Assembly: GCA_022560695.1 (NCBI GenBank)
Contig: JADFSP010000014.1
Location: forward strand, 1 to 64,000
Direction: 5' to 3'
Length of the DNA stretch: 64,000 bases
DNA from: Pseudomonadota bacterium
GTDB taxonomy: Bacteria > Pseudomonadota > Gammaproteobacteria > Steroidobacterales > Woeseiaceae
Below the pieces are notes generated by a model. It saw only the letters and a list, made by a program, of their open reading frames with translations, was not told the origin of the DNA and searched no databases. The position numbers and the translations under genes were made by a program. Below are positions 16,706-26,696 of this stretch, one piece after another (the first letter of the stretch is position 1; every line of letters begins with the position of its first letter).

Positions 16706-18454
16706 TTACTTTTGTTGCGACGTCAGCCAGGCGTTCATGCGTCGTTCGAGGATGTCGAGCGGCACTGATCCTGCGCCCAGCAACTCGTCGTGAAACGCGC
16801 GAATGTCGAAATCATCGCCAAGCGCCTGCTCGGCACTTTCGCGCAACGATTGTATTTTCAGCTGGCCGATCTTGTAGGCAAGTGCCTGCCCCGGGTTGCC
16901 AATGTAGCGGTCGATTTCGTTAACGATGTCGTGCTCAGTCTTGGCGGCGTTGTCCTTGAAGAAATCGATTGCCTGCTGCCGCGTCCAGCCGCGGTAGTGG
17001 ATTCCGGTATCGACAACGAGCCTTATGGCGCGCCACATTTCGTATGTCAGTTGTCCAAAGCGCGAGTACGGATCCTCATACAGACCCAGATCGTAACCGA
17101 GACTCTCGCTGTACAGTCCCCATCCTTCGACGAACGCCGTAAAGCCCGAGAAACGTCTGAACTTCGGTAAGTCGTCAAGTTCCTGCTGCAAAGCAATCTG
17201 CAAGTGATGGCCGGGCATCGCCTCATGCACGGTTAATACCTCGATTTCGTACTTCGGCCGCACATCGGGTTTGAAAAGATTGACCCAATATATGCCGGCG
17301 CGGCTGCCGTCGGCGGCGGGCGCCGAGTAATAGGCTGTTGTCGTGTCCGGTGCGATCGCGTCCGGGATAGGCTTCACTCCATACGGCATGCGCGGGAGCT
17401 TGCCGAAGAGGCGTACGAGTTCCGGGTCTATGCGCTTGCTTGTCGCGAGATAGGCTTGGTACAAGTCGTCAGGATTGTCGAAATAGAATTGCGGATCGTT
17501 GCGTAGAAGCGTGAGAAAGTCCCTGAAGCTGCCGGTAAATTCAAGATCGTCGATGATCGATTGCATCTGATCGCGAATTCGTCGTACTTCCGTCAGGCCC
17601 AGACGATGAATCTCGTTCGGCGACATCTTCGTTGTCGTGAACTTTCGTGCGAGAAATTCGTACCAGGCACTGCCGTTCGACAGCGCCGACAATCCGATGC
17701 TGTCACGGCAGGCCGGCAAATAGGTGTTATTGAAATATCGTGCAAGCTTGCGGTATGCCGGCACAATCACATGATCGATCGTGTCGATGGCCGCCCGTCG
17801 CAGCCGCTGCTGTTGATCCGCAGGAATCGAGTCCGGCAGCTTCCGGAACACGCGGAAGAACGGACTGTCCTCCGCTTTTTTGACAATTTGCATCGCGATT
17901 TGATCGGGGACTCGATTCATCAGTATTCTTGGTGAGACGATGCCCGATTTGCGACCTTGCTCTGCCACGTCAATAGTCTGCGAGACGACCGTGCCGATCT
18001 CTTGCAACCGCGCCAACCAGTCTTCGTAGTCTTTGAGCGACGTAAATCGCAGAAAATCCGCCTGGCTATCGAGATTTTGCACACCGCCACGGTGGCTGAA
18101 TGGCATCAGGTAAGCTTTGAACTGATGTGCATCCACGTCGTTTTGCAATTCACGCCGAAACAGCTCGTAATTCAATTGATCCGATTCGGACAATTGCGAA
18201 CGATCCATCGCGTACAAGCGACGCAGAAAATTGCGTTTTTGCAGGTGTCGCGCGCCGATTGCATCGAGGCTGCGATCTCGCCACATCGTGTTGTAGCGAC
18301 GATCGCCGAGGCGCGAAGCGAGTAAAGGATTCTCGGCCAGACGCCATTCCCAGGCTTCATCGAGTAGCGTCGCGAAGTCCACGCCAGGATCGGCTGCGGC
18401 GCCGCCTGTAGCCAGCACGGACAAAGCAATAAGCAGCGGGTAAATTCTCTTCAT
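16706..18454 (-). CDS. DUF885 family secreted metallopeptidase-like protein
   Basis: I take ATG 18454 as the start (582 residues); an ATG four codons earlier is possible. A signal peptide (MKRIYPLLIALSVLATGGAAA) precedes a mostly helical protein of the DUF885 family. The motif HEAMPGHHLQ near residue 400 is the HExxxxH-type metal site of this family, and AFVEGWGLYSE follows at the expected distance. The family is thought to hold zinc peptidases of the periplasm or surface. The gene ends 4 bases from the ATP-grasp gene (convergent) and is divergent from the gcv riboswitch. Confidence 0.9.
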   Translation of the reverse strand: MKRIYPLLIALSVLATGGAAADPGVDFATLLDEAWEWRLAENPLLASRLGDRRYNTMWRDRSLDAIGARHLQKRNFLRRLYAMDRSQLSESDQLNYELFRRELQNDVDAHQFKAYLMPFSHRGGVQNLDSQADFLRFTSLKDYEDWLARLQEIGTVVSQTIDVAEQGRKSGIVSPRILMNRVPDQIAMQIVKKAEDSPFFRVFRKLPDSIPADQQQRLRRAAIDTIDHVIVPAYRKLARYFNNTYLPACRDSIGLSALSNGSAWYEFLARKFTTTKMSPNEIHRLGLTEVRRIRDQMQSIIDDLEFTGSFRDFLTLLRNDPQFYFDNPDDLYQAYLATSKRIDPELVRLFGKLPRMPYGVKPIPDAIAPDTTTAYYSAPAADGSRAGIYWVNLFKPDVRPKYEIEVLTVHEAMPGHHLQIALQQELDDLPKFRRFSGFTAFVEGWGLYSESLGYDLGLYEDPYSRFGQLTYEMWRAIRLVVDTGIHYRGWTRQQAIDFFKDNAAKTEHDIVNEIDRYIGNPGQALAYKIGQLKIQSLRESAEQALGDDFDIRAFHDELLGAGSVPLDILERRMNAWLTSQQK

Positions 18455-18554
18455 GACGTTTCTCATGCGCAGTCCGGTGCTATTGTTACCGACGCCCGTG
18501 CAACTGGCAACCTGTCTGACAGTTGGCTATGATGACGCCACTAATCTGTAGCGT

Positions 18555-18727
18555 GTGCAGAAGAGACCCCGCTGACAGTGGGGCGCCGAAGGCGCAACTC
18601 GCCCGGAAACGCTCAGGCAGAAGGACTGTGTACGCTGATTAGCTCTGGAGAGCGGTCGATTTACGGCCCACCGAAGGGGTATGGCTCACAGGCCATTGAT
18701 CTCTCAGGTACAGATGGACAGAGGGGC
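18555..18727 (+). promoter_or_regulatory. Tandem glycine riboswitch (gcvT element)
   Basis: Two glycine aptamers lie in series ahead of gcvT. Aptamer 1 (about 18555-18635) has AAGAGACC, GCGCCGAAGGCGCAA and GCTCAGGCA, AGGAC. Aptamer 2 (about 18641-18727) has GGAGAGCG, CACCGAAGGGG, TCTCAGGTA and GGACAGA. These are the conserved words of the gcvT family in correct order. Cooperative glycine binding normally turns on the glycine cleavage operon. A terminator hairpin follows directly. Confidence 0.93.
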
Positions 18728-18756
18728 GACAGACCGTGAGGCCTGTCGCCTTTTTT
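18725..18756 (+). terminator. Expression-platform terminator of the glycine riboswitch
   Basis: GGCGACAG (18725-18732) and CTGTCGCC (18743-18750) form an 8-bp stem with a 10-base loop, followed by six T residues. Its left arm touches the end of aptamer 2 (GGACAGAGG), so glycine-dependent folding can compete with it, giving transcription control of gcvT. Confidence 0.88.
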
Positions 18757-18842
18757 GGTTTGGCATTCGCTCAACGGACACCGGGCGAGCTGAATGTGCG
18801 CCCTGGCTGCGCGGTTGGCCCCACAAACTCTTCGGAGCAGCG

Positions 18843-19934
18843 ATGAGTAAGAAGACACCGCTTTATGACAAGCACGTCGAAGCCGGCGCACGGATTGTCG
18901 ATTTCGGCGGCTGGGATATGCCGCTGCATTACGGATCGCAAAAAGACGAGCATCGTTCGGTGCGGCAGCGTGCGGGCGTATTCGACGTATCTCATATGAC
19001 GATCGTCGATCTCGGGGGCGAGCGCACACGCGAGTTCTTGCGCCACCTGCTCGCCAACGATGTGGCCAAACTGGCAATCCGCGGCAAGGCCTTGTACTCC
19101 TGCATGCTGAACGCCGACGGCGGTGTCATCGATGATCTTATCGTTTACTACCTCGATGATGCCCGCTACCGGCTGATCGTGAATGCAGCGACGAGGGAAA
19201 AGGACCTTGCCTGGATTCGGGAGCAAGGCGGCGACTACGATATTGTCGTCACCGAACGCGGCGAACTCGCGATGCTTGCGATTCAGGGACCGAAAGCGCG
19301 CGAACTTGCTGCCCCGTGCATCGACGCCGAATGGCGGCAGCAGGCACTCGAACTCAAGCCGTTCAATGGTATGGACGCCGGTGATTTGTTCATCGCCAGA
19401 ACCGGTTATACCGGTGAGGATGGCTGGGAGATCGTGATGCCGGCGTCGCGCGCCACAGTGGCGTGGGACCGTCTGCTCGCAGCCGGTGTTGCGCCGTGCG
19501 GGCTCGGTGCGCGAGACACCCTGCGCCTCGAGGCTGCGATGAATCTGTATGGTAACGACATGGACGAATCGGTATCGCCGCTCGAAGCCGGGCTCGGCTG
19601 GACTGTCGCATGGAAGCCAGCCGATCGAGCCTTCATCGGACGTGAACCTCTCGAAAAGTTACGCGGCGATGGAGGCCTTCGGCGTTTTGTCGGACTGTTG
19701 CTCGAGGATCGCGGAGTATTGCGCGACCATCAACACATCGTCGTTGACAACATCGGGGACGGCCAAATTACGTCGGGTGGTTTCTCGCCGACCATCGGCC
19801 GCTCCATTGCACTCGCGCGCGTACCGGCGGGTGACTACGATCGAGCGCGAGTTGATATTCGCGGCAAACTGCTGAACGTGAGAATTGTAGAAACGCCGTT
19901 CGTGCGCAATGGGAAAATTCGAGTCGACCTGTGA
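18843..19934 (+). CDS. gcvT: Glycine cleavage system T protein (aminomethyltransferase)
   Basis: I start at ATG 18843 (363 residues, the family length), which begins MSKKTPLYDKHVEAGARIVDFGGWDMPLHYGS; the open frame extends upstream but only through the riboswitch. GcvT transfers the aminomethyl carbon from lipoyl-GcvH to THF, releasing ammonia and making 5,10-methylene-THF. YDKHVEAGA, FDVSHM, GLGARDTLRLEA and the C-terminal barrel GGFSPTIGRSIALARVP are all present. First gene of gcvT-gcvH-gcvPA-tpx-gcvPB. Confidence 0.96.
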   Translation: MSKKTPLYDKHVEAGARIVDFGGWDMPLHYGSQKDEHRSVRQRAGVFDVSHMTIVDLGGERTREFLRHLLANDVAKLAIRGKALYSCMLNADGGVIDDLIVYYLDDARYRLIVNAATREKDLAWIREQGGDYDIVVTERGELAMLAIQGPKARELAAPCIDAEWRQQALELKPFNGMDAGDLFIARTGYTGEDGWEIVMPASRATVAWDRLLAAGVAPCGLGARDTLRLEAAMNLYGNDMDESVSPLEAGLGWTVAWKPADRAFIGREPLEKLRGDGGLRRFVGLLLEDRGVLRDHQHIVVDNIGDGQITSGGFSPTIGRSIALARVPAGDYDRARVDIRGKLLNVRIVETPFVRNGKIRVDL

Positions 19935-19975
19935 TGTCGATGTGATTGGAGACCGCTACTAGGGGAGACAAGACC

Positions 19976-20368
19976 ATGAGCGAATTGCCTGGAGATCTTC
20001 TGTACACCAAAGAACATGAGTGGCTGCGTCGTGAAGACGATGGCAGCGTCACGATCGGCATTACGGATCATGCGCAATCTGCGCTAGGCGATCTCGTGTA
20101 CGTCGAATTGCCCGAGGTCGGTCAGGATCTGGACAGCGGTGGTGACATGGCGGTTGTCGAATCGGTCAAGGCCGCATCCGATGTCTTTGCGCCGATTGCC
20201 GGCAACGTCGTCTCGGTCAACGAGGAACTCAGCGACGATCCGGAGAAAATTAATTCTGACCCGTACGGCGACGGCTGGATCGTCCGGCTGCAGCCGGGCG
20301 GCGGCGACGATGACGATTTGATGGCGCCTGACGCCTATCAGACGTATCTCGACGAACTCGACGACTGA
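19976..20368 (+). CDS. gcvH: Glycine cleavage system H protein
   Basis: Start ATG 19976 follows AGGGGAG by 8 bases; 130 residues. GcvH carries the lipoyl arm between the P, T and L proteins. The lipoylated lysine is in VESVKAASD (near residue 64). HEWLRR and LGDLVYVELPEVG are conserved. The lipB gene at 41618 is needed for its lipoylation. C-terminal acidic tail (DDDDL...LDELDD). Confidence 0.97.
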   Translation: MSELPGDLLYTKEHEWLRREDDGSVTIGITDHAQSALGDLVYVELPEVGQDLDSGGDMAVVESVKAASDVFAPIAGNVVSVNEELSDDPEKINSDPYGDGWIVRLQPGGGDDDDLMAPDAYQTYLDELDD

Positions 20369-20380
20369 GATTCTCGCACC

Positions 20381-21745
20381 ATGCCGTTCATACCGCATAC
20401 GGAAGACGATACCCGCGAGATGCTCGAGGCGATCGGTGCCGCGAGTCTCGAGGATCTGTTTGACGAGATTCCCGCGGCGCTGAAGATCGACGGGCTCGAC
20501 AATATGCCGGACGCATTGAGCGAAATGCAGATGGCGCGGCTGATGCGTGAGCGAGCCGCGATGGATGGAGCCCCGCTGTGCTTCATTGGCGCTGGTGCCT
20601 ACGAGCACCATATACCCACGGTGGTCTGGGATATTGCGACGCGCGGCGAATTCTACAGCGCGTACACGCCATATCAGGCCGAAGCGAGCCAGGGAACGCT
20701 GCAGACGATCTACGAATACCAGACGATGATGACGGAGCTTACCGGGCTCGATGTCAGCAATGCGTCTCTTTACGATGGCGCGTCTGCGCTCGCCGAGGCG
20801 GCGCTCATGGCCGTGCGCAGCAATCGTGCCGTCAAGTCGAAACAAGTGCTGCTCGCGCCCGGGGTTAATCCGGTGTATCGCAAGGTTGCAATGGCAATCT
20901 CGGGTCGCCAGGGCCTTACGTTTGATTATCTGCCGATGAATCCGCAGACCGGCAATGTCGTGTTTGATTCTCTGGACGACGACAGCAGTCCGGTTGCGGT
21001 CGTCATACAACAGCCCTCGTTTCTCGGCACGCTTGAGGACGTTGACCGTCTGACGGACTGGGCACAAGCGCGCGGCGCTCATGTCATTGCGATCGTCAAT
21101 CCGACGTCCCTGGCATTGCTCAGCGCACCGGGACGCTGGGGCGCGGGGGGCGTCGATATTGCCTGCGGCGAAGGCCAGCCGCTCGGCATACCGTTGTCAT
21201 CCGGCGGTCCTTACTTCGGTTTTATGACGTGCAAGCAAAAACATGTGCGGCAAATGCCAGGGCGCATCGTCGGACGCACAACGGATCTTGACGGCAACAG
21301 CGGCTTCGCGCTTACGCTGCAGGCGCGCGAGCAGCACATCCGGCGCTCCAAAGCGACCTCGAATATCTGCACCAATCAAGGTCTCATGGTGACTGCGGCA
21401 ACGATTTACATGTCGTTGCTCGGCTACGACGGCCTGACTCGTGTAGCGCGTCAATCGCATCGCAACGTGGCACGACTGGCGGCGGGTCTGTGCGGTATAA
21501 CCGGCGTCGAGCGCGCATTCGACGGACCGCATTTCCACGAAGTCGGATTGCGCCTCGACCGACCTGTGGGGCCAGTGCTCGATGCTCTGGCTGAAAAAAA
21601 CATCCTGGGCGGTTATGACCTTTCAGCGGAACACCCGGATCTTGGCAACGTCGTTCTGGTTTGCGCGACTGAAACCAAGACCGATGACGACATAACTGTC
21701 TACGTCGATGCTTTGCGCGAAGTCTTCGCATCGAGTGCTGTGTAA
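20381..21745 (+). CDS. gcvPA: Glycine dehydrogenase (decarboxylating) subunit 1
   Basis: The 454-residue alpha subunit of the two-subunit P protein. It matches the N-terminal half of single-chain GcvP ([39 protein letters not shown]) and lacks the PLP lysine, which is on GcvPB. Together they decarboxylate glycine onto lipoyl-GcvH. Gap to gcvH is 12 bases; tpx follows after 26 bases. Confidence 0.96.
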   Translation: MPFIPHTEDDTREMLEAIGAASLEDLFDEIPAALKIDGLDNMPDALSEMQMARLMRERAAMDGAPLCFIGAGAYEHHIPTVVWDIATRGEFYSAYTPYQAEASQGTLQTIYEYQTMMTELTGLDVSNASLYDGASALAEAALMAVRSNRAVKSKQVLLAPGVNPVYRKVAMAISGRQGLTFDYLPMNPQTGNVVFDSLDDDSSPVAVVIQQPSFLGTLEDVDRLTDWAQARGAHVIAIVNPTSLALLSAPGRWGAGGVDIACGEGQPLGIPLSSGGPYFGFMTCKQKHVRQMPGRIVGRTTDLDGNSGFALTLQAREQHIRRSKATSNICTNQGLMVTAATIYMSLLGYDGLTRVARQSHRNVARLAAGLCGITGVERAFDGPHFHEVGLRLDRPVGPVLDALAEKNILGGYDLSAEHPDLGNVVLVCATETKTDDDITVYVDALREVFASSAV

Positions 21746-21771
21746 TCCATCTGAACCAAGGGAGTCGGTGC

Positions 21772-22293
21772 GTGGCGAAATTCACCTATGAAAACAGCAG
21801 CTATCAAACTCATGGCGAGTTGCCGACGATCGGCAGTCATGCGCCCGATATCATGCTGGTCAATACGCGGCTGCAGAACGTATCGATGACCGAGTGGATG
21901 GGTATGCGCAAGGTAATGAACATTTTCGTCAGTATCGACACGCCGGTGTGTGCCAGATCCGTCATTGAATTCGATCGTCATGCGAAGAATCTGGATGACG
22001 TGGCGATGCTCATGGTTTCCTACGATCTGCCATTCGCGTTTGCGAGATTCCAGGAACAGCACAAGCTGGAGAATGTTATCGGTCTGTCGGCGATCAGGCA
22101 TGCCGGGTTTGGTGAGAACTACGGCGTACACATCGTCGATGGCCCATTGGCCGGCATGTTTTCGCCGGCTGTTGTCGTCGTTGACGAAAACAATACGGTG
22201 GTCTACCGCGAGCATATTGCGGATGCCGCGACGGAACCCGATTACGAGGCTGCGTTTCGTGCCCTTGGCATTGCGGTTGATGATGCGGATTGA
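21772..22293 (+). CDS. tpx: Thiol peroxidase (Tpx), single-cysteine type
   Basis: A GTG start at 21772 follows AAGGGAG. The 173-residue product is an atypical 2-Cys peroxiredoxin of the Tpx family: SIDTPVCARSVIEFD holds the peroxidatic C60 with T57, and SYDLPFAFARF matches the region of the resolving cysteine. In Escherichia coli Tpx that next residue is C95; here it is Q94, and no other cysteine exists in the protein. It would therefore depend on an outside thiol. The gene sits between gcvPA and gcvPB in the same direction with short gaps, so it is part of the glycine-controlled operon. Confidence 0.9.
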   Translation: MAKFTYENSSYQTHGELPTIGSHAPDIMLVNTRLQNVSMTEWMGMRKVMNIFVSIDTPVCARSVIEFDRHAKNLDDVAMLMVSYDLPFAFARFQEQHKLENVIGLSAIRHAGFGENYGVHIVDGPLAGMFSPAVVVVDENNTVVYREHIADAATEPDYEAAFRALGIAVDDAD

Positions 22294-22302
22294 GGACGGA
22301 AC

Positions 22303-23787
22303 ATGGACGCATTGATATTCAATAAATCTCGCGCCGGGCGGCGCGCATTTGCGCAGGCGCCGAGGAATGCCGTAGACGTCGATATTCCACAGTCCTTATT
22401 AAGGCCTGACAGGCCGCGGCTGCCGGAAGTGTCCGAGCTGCAGGTTGTCAGGCATTTTACGCGTTTGTCACAATTGAATTTTTCCATCGACACTCAGTTC
22501 TATCCGCTGGGCTCGTGCACGATGAAATACAATCCACGCGCATGCAATGCGCTGGCGATGTTGCCGGGCTTCGCAAACAGGCATCCGCTGGGACCCGTCA
22601 GCTACGGTCAGGGTTTTCTGAGCTGCATGTTCGAACTGCAGGAAATGCTCATGTCCGTGACCGGCATGCGGGGCGTTTCGCTGACGCCCATGGCGGGTGC
22701 GCAGGGCGAGCTCGCGGGCGTCGCGATGATCCGCGCCTACCATGATGCGCGCGGCGACCATGAGCGCACGGAAATACTCGTGCCGGATGCTGCGCACGGC
22801 ACGAACCCGGCCACCGCGACGATGTGTGGTTGCGTCGTCAGGGAGTTGCCGACCGGAGACAGCGGCGATATCGACTTCGACGCGCTCAAGGGCGCGGTCG
22901 GACCGCAAACGGCAGGCATCATGCTGACGAACCCGTCAACCCTCGGTGTCTTCGAACGCCGCATCCTGGACGTTGCCAAAGTGGTGCATGATGCAGGTGG
23001 CCTGTTGTACTATGACGGCGCGAACCTCAACGCAATCCTTGGCATGGTACGCCCCGGGGACATGGGGTTCGATGTCATCCACATGAACCTGCACAAGACC
23101 TTTTCGACGCCGCACGGCGGTGGCGGGCCCGGCTCCGGCGCGGTCGGCGTTGGCGAGCGGTTGCTGCCGTTCATGCCCGTTCCGGTGGTCAGTCGCGAAG
23201 AAAGCCAAGGGCGAATCTCGTACGGATGGCTGGCCGAAGACGACTTGCCGCAGAGCATCGGCCGCTTGTCCGGTTTCATGGGTAACGCGGGCGTCTTGCT
23301 GCGCGCGTACATTTACATGCGGCTCGTGGGCCGGGACGGCATGCGGCGAATCGCAGAATACGCGACGCTGAATGCCAACTACCTGCAGGCGCGCCTGCGC
23401 GATGCCGGCTTCGAGCTCGCATATCCGGGACGCCGCGCAAGCCACGAATTCATCATCACGCTCAAGCACGAGGCCAGGCGCTTTGACATGACGGCCATGG
23501 ACATCGCCAAGGCGCTGCTGGACCGTAACTATCATGCGCCGACGACCTACTTTCCGCTGTTGGTTCCCGAGTGCCTGCTGATCGAACCGACCGAGACCGA
23601 GAGCAAGGAAACGCTCGATGGCTTCGTAACGGCGATGATGGATATTGCGCGCGAGGCGCGCGAGAATGGCGTGCGCTATAAGGAAGCGCCGTACAAAATG
23701 CCCGTACGGCGTCTCGATGACGTCAAGGCGGCGCGGGATCTCGATCTTGCCTTCAGGCCCGATGCCGACGAGGGCCGGGAAACGTGA
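22303..23787 (+). CDS. gcvPB: Glycine dehydrogenase (decarboxylating) subunit 2
   Basis: The 494-residue beta subunit holds the PLP-binding lysine in [16 protein letters not shown] (near 265). Other P-protein landmarks are [13 protein letters not shown] (near 66-78), [10 protein letters not shown] and TNPSTLGVF. It completes the two-part P protein begun by gcvPA, 9 bases after tpx. The last gene of the operon. Confidence 0.96.
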   Translation: MDALIFNKSRAGRRAFAQAPRNAVDVDIPQSLLRPDRPRLPEVSELQVVRHFTRLSQLNFSIDTQFYPLGSCTMKYNPRACNALAMLPGFANRHPLGPVSYGQGFLSCMFELQEMLMSVTGMRGVSLTPMAGAQGELAGVAMIRAYHDARGDHERTEILVPDAAHGTNPATATMCGCVVRELPTGDSGDIDFDALKGAVGPQTAGIMLTNPSTLGVFERRILDVAKVVHDAGGLLYYDGANLNAILGMVRPGDMGFDVIHMNLHKTFSTPHGGGGPGSGAVGVGERLLPFMPVPVVSREESQGRISYGWLAEDDLPQSIGRLSGFMGNAGVLLRAYIYMRLVGRDGMRRIAEYATLNANYLQARLRDAGFELAYPGRRASHEFIITLKHEARRFDMTAMDIAKALLDRNYHAPTTYFPLLVPECLLIEPTETESKETLDGFVTAMMDIAREARENGVRYKEAPYKMPVRRLDDVKAARDLDLAFRPDADEGRET

Positions 23788-23881
23788 TTGCAGCGGTCGC
23801 GAGCGGCCGCCGGTTTTGCTGAAATAGGGAACCGTTGAGCGTCGGCGAAGTCCAGATACCATTGATAATGGGGCCAAATCA

Positions 23882-23887
23882 TATAAT
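23882..23887 (+). promoter_or_regulatory. Possible -10 box ahead of the double-HtrA gene
   Basis: TATAAT lies 10 bases before the chosen ATG at 23898; TTGATA is 14 bases upstream (23862-23867), a shorter spacer than usual. This would leave almost no leader, so the call is weak. Confidence 0.25.
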
Positions 23888-23897
23888 CAGGGTGTTC

Positions 23898-26696
23898 ATG
23901 AAAAACGGCAAAATCCCGGGATTGTTCCTCGGGCTGCTGGCTGCATTTCCGTCAGCGGCGGCCGAAGACAAGGCGTGGATGGAGACGCTCGAGCGCATCT
24001 CCTCCGGCGTCGTGTCGATTCGTGTCGACAGCACGCGTGCGTTCGATACCGAGTGGAATTCGTCAAGCCAGGCAACAGGCTTCGTTGTCGACGCGAAACG
24101 CGGCCTTATCCTGACCAACAGGCATGTCGTAACCCCGGGACCTGTCGTCGCCGAGGCTGTCTTTCGCAATAACGAAGAAGTAGCTTTGACGCCGGTGTAT
24201 CGCGATCCGGTGCACGACTTCGGGTTTTACCGTTACGATCCGGCCGACCTGCACTACATCGAGCCGACCGAGCTGCTGCTGGTTCCGGACGGTGCTGGTA
24301 TCGGTCGGGAGATTCGTGTTGTCGGCAACGATGCCGGCGAACAATTGTCGATCCTGGCTGGGACGATCGCGCGCCTGGATCGCAAGGCGCCCGATTACGG
24401 CCGCGGCAAGTACAATGACTTCAACACGTTCTATTTGCAGGCGGCATCCGGTACCTCCGGTGGTTCGTCCGGATCGCCTGTCGTGAATATCGACGGCGAC
24501 GTCGTGGCACTGAACGCCGGCGCAAACAACTCTGCCGCGAGCAGCTTTTTTCTGCCGCTGGACCGCGTCGCGCGAGCGCTGACGCTGCTGCAACAGGGCG
24601 ATGCCGTGAGTCGCGGATCGTTGCAGACCATGTTCGTGAACAAACCATACGACGAACTCAAGCGGCTCGGCCTGACCGATGATTCAGAGCGCCTTGCACG
24701 CTCCGCGTTTCCGGAAAAAACCGGCATGCTGACTGTCGAGCAGGTGATCCCCGATTCGCCGGCTGCCGGCAAGCTGGCGCCCGGCGATATTCTGCTGCGT
24801 GTCAACGGCGAACTGGTTACGGAATTCGTGCCGCTCGCGGCGATCCTGGATGAGCATGTCGGCCGCAATGTCGACATTGAGGTCGAGCGCGGCGGCCGCC
24901 TGTTTGCGTACGAGGTGAGCGTCACGGATCTGCACGACATTACACCGGACGAGTATCTCGAGTTTGGTGACGCGATCGTCAATAACCTGTCCTATCAACA
25001 AGCGCGTCATTACAATCTTCCCGTGAGCGGTGTCTATGTTGCAAATCCGGGTTACCTGTTGTCGAAGTCCGCGATTCCACGCGGCGCTGTCATCACCGAA
25101 TTCGGTGGCAGAAAAATTGCAACGATCGACGATCTCGAAGCGTCGCTCGCGAATCTTGCCGACGGCGACCGGGCACAGGTTCGTTACGTAACGATTGATA
25201 ATCCCCAAAACAGCATTGTTCGCCCATTTGAAATGGATCGAGTCTGGTTTCCGGCGCGCCACTGTTCTCGCGACGATACTACCGGTATCTGGCCATGCAG
25301 AGATCTTGCTGCGGGACCTGCAGCAAAAGCACCGGCGATCGGCAACACGCAAATCACGCGGTACGATGACGCAAGGATTCGCGCGATTGCTCCGTCGCTG
25401 GTCGTCGTGACATTCGATCTGCCGTACACGGTTTCCGGTGTCTCCGATCGCCATTATTACGGCACCGGCGTTATCGTCGACAAGGAGCGCGGCTTCGTCG
25501 TTGTCGACCGCAATACTGTGCCGGTCGGAATTGGCGACGTCACGGTGACGTTTGCCGGCTCGCTGGAGGTCAAGGCAAGAATCGAGCAACTTCACCCTTT
25601 GCACAACCTGGCGATCGTGTCTTATGATCCGGCGGCGATCGGCGATACGCCGGTCCGGGAAGCGACGTTCAACACGACGCCTCTGCAGCCAGGCGATGAC
25701 GTATGGGTGGTCGGCATCAAAGCCGATCATCAGCTTGTACACCAGCACAGCACGGTCGCCTCTGTCGATCCGCTGTTATTGCCGCTGTCACGAACATTAC
25801 GATTTCGTGATTCGAACATCGAAGGCATCGATCTCGTGAATGCACCCGACGAAGTTGACGGTGTACTGATCGACAAACGCGGTCGGGTGACAGCGACATG
25901 GTCCAGTTTCATGACACAAGGCGGAGGCGAAGGGACGCAATTCAATCGCGGCATTGGCAGTGACCTCGTGTTGGAGTTTGTCAATATCGTGCGTGCCGGC
26001 AAGCCGTTCTACTCTCTCGAGGCCGAATTCGCCTACGTGCCCTTGTTTGCGGCGCGCAACATGGGCGTGGATGAGGGATGGATCGCGCGCCTCGAAAAAA
26101 ACAACCCACTGCGCCGTCGGGCGCTGAGCATTACGCGGATCGTTGCCGGTACGCCCGCCGCGCGCCTGCTGCGCAACGGCGACATGATTCTGGCCATTGA
26201 CGGAAACGTCGTAACATCTTTCCGGGAACTTGAGAAATCCGTTCAAAAAGATGAGGTTACAGTTACAGTTTGGCGTGACGACAAGGCCGTGAATTTCGAG
26301 GTGGAAACAGCAGCGCTCGACGGACACGGCATCGACCGGGCGGTATCATGGGCGGGTGCACTGCTGCAGGATCCGCATCGGGCGATGGCAGCGCAGCGCG
26401 GCATCGAGCCGTACGGTGTGTATGTTGCGTTTTTCAGCTACGGCTCCCCGGCGACGCGTTATGGTTTGTGGGCCGGGCGTCGCGTCGTCGAGGTTGACGA
26501 TACGCCCACGCCGGACCTGCAATCGTTCGTCGATGCCGTTGCAAACAAGCAGGACAAATCCTCAGTACGGCTGAAGACTGTAACGTGGAATGGTGCCGTA
26601 GAGATCATCACGTTGAAACTGGACAATCAATACTGGCCGGCCTATGAAATTCGTCGTACGCAAGAAGGTTGGATACGCACCGCAATTGGTTCCTGA
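23898..26696 (+). CDS. Double-HtrA serine protease with PDZ domains (Nma111-like)
   Basis: Start ATG 23898 gives a signal peptide (residues 1-22) and 932 residues; the frame extends upstream without a better start. First protease domain (about 25-250): H76 in TNRHVV, D107 in VHDFGF and S191 in GGSSGSPVVN complete the triad; that serine motif is the form seen in yeast Nma111 and plant Deg7. PDZ-like domains follow at about 275-345 and 395-455. A second trypsin-like domain (about 490-700) has lost the triad (VDRNTVP replaces the His loop). Two more PDZ-like segments lie at about 735-815 and 855-910. It is likely a periplasmic quality-control protease. Confidence 0.9.
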   Translation: MKNGKIPGLFLGLLAAFPSAAAEDKAWMETLERISSGVVSIRVDSTRAFDTEWNSSSQATGFVVDAKRGLILTNRHVVTPGPVVAEAVFRNNEEVALTPVYRDPVHDFGFYRYDPADLHYIEPTELLLVPDGAGIGREIRVVGNDAGEQLSILAGTIARLDRKAPDYGRGKYNDFNTFYLQAASGTSGGSSGSPVVNIDGDVVALNAGANNSAASSFFLPLDRVARALTLLQQGDAVSRGSLQTMFVNKPYDELKRLGLTDDSERLARSAFPEKTGMLTVEQVIPDSPAAGKLAPGDILLRVNGELVTEFVPLAAILDEHVGRNVDIEVERGGRLFAYEVSVTDLHDITPDEYLEFGDAIVNNLSYQQARHYNLPVSGVYVANPGYLLSKSAIPRGAVITEFGGRKIATIDDLEASLANLADGDRAQVRYVTIDNPQNSIVRPFEMDRVWFPARHCSRDDTTGIWPCRDLAAGPAAKAPAIGNTQITRYDDARIRAIAPSLVVVTFDLPYTVSGVSDRHYYGTGVIVDKERGFVVVDRNTVPVGIGDVTVTFAGSLEVKARIEQLHPLHNLAIVSYDPAAIGDTPVREATFNTTPLQPGDDVWVVGIKADHQLVHQHSTVASVDPLLLPLSRTLRFRDSNIEGIDLVNAPDEVDGVLIDKRGRVTATWSSFMTQGGGEGTQFNRGIGSDLVLEFVNIVRAGKPFYSLEAEFAYVPLFAARNMGVDEGWIARLEKNNPLRRRALSITRIVAGTPAARLLRNGDMILAIDGNVVTSFRELEKSVQKDEVTVTVWRDDKAVNFEVETAALDGHGIDRAVSWAGALLQDPHRAMAAQRGIEPYGVYVAFFSYGSPATRYGLWAGRRVVEVDDTPTPDLQSFVDAVANKQDKSSVRLKTVTWNGAVEIITLKLDNQYWPAYEIRRTQEGWIRTAIGS

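Noticed and set aside
22936-23877. Long minus-strand frame opposite gcvPB
   Set aside because: It is a shadow of gcvPB with no family resemblance.
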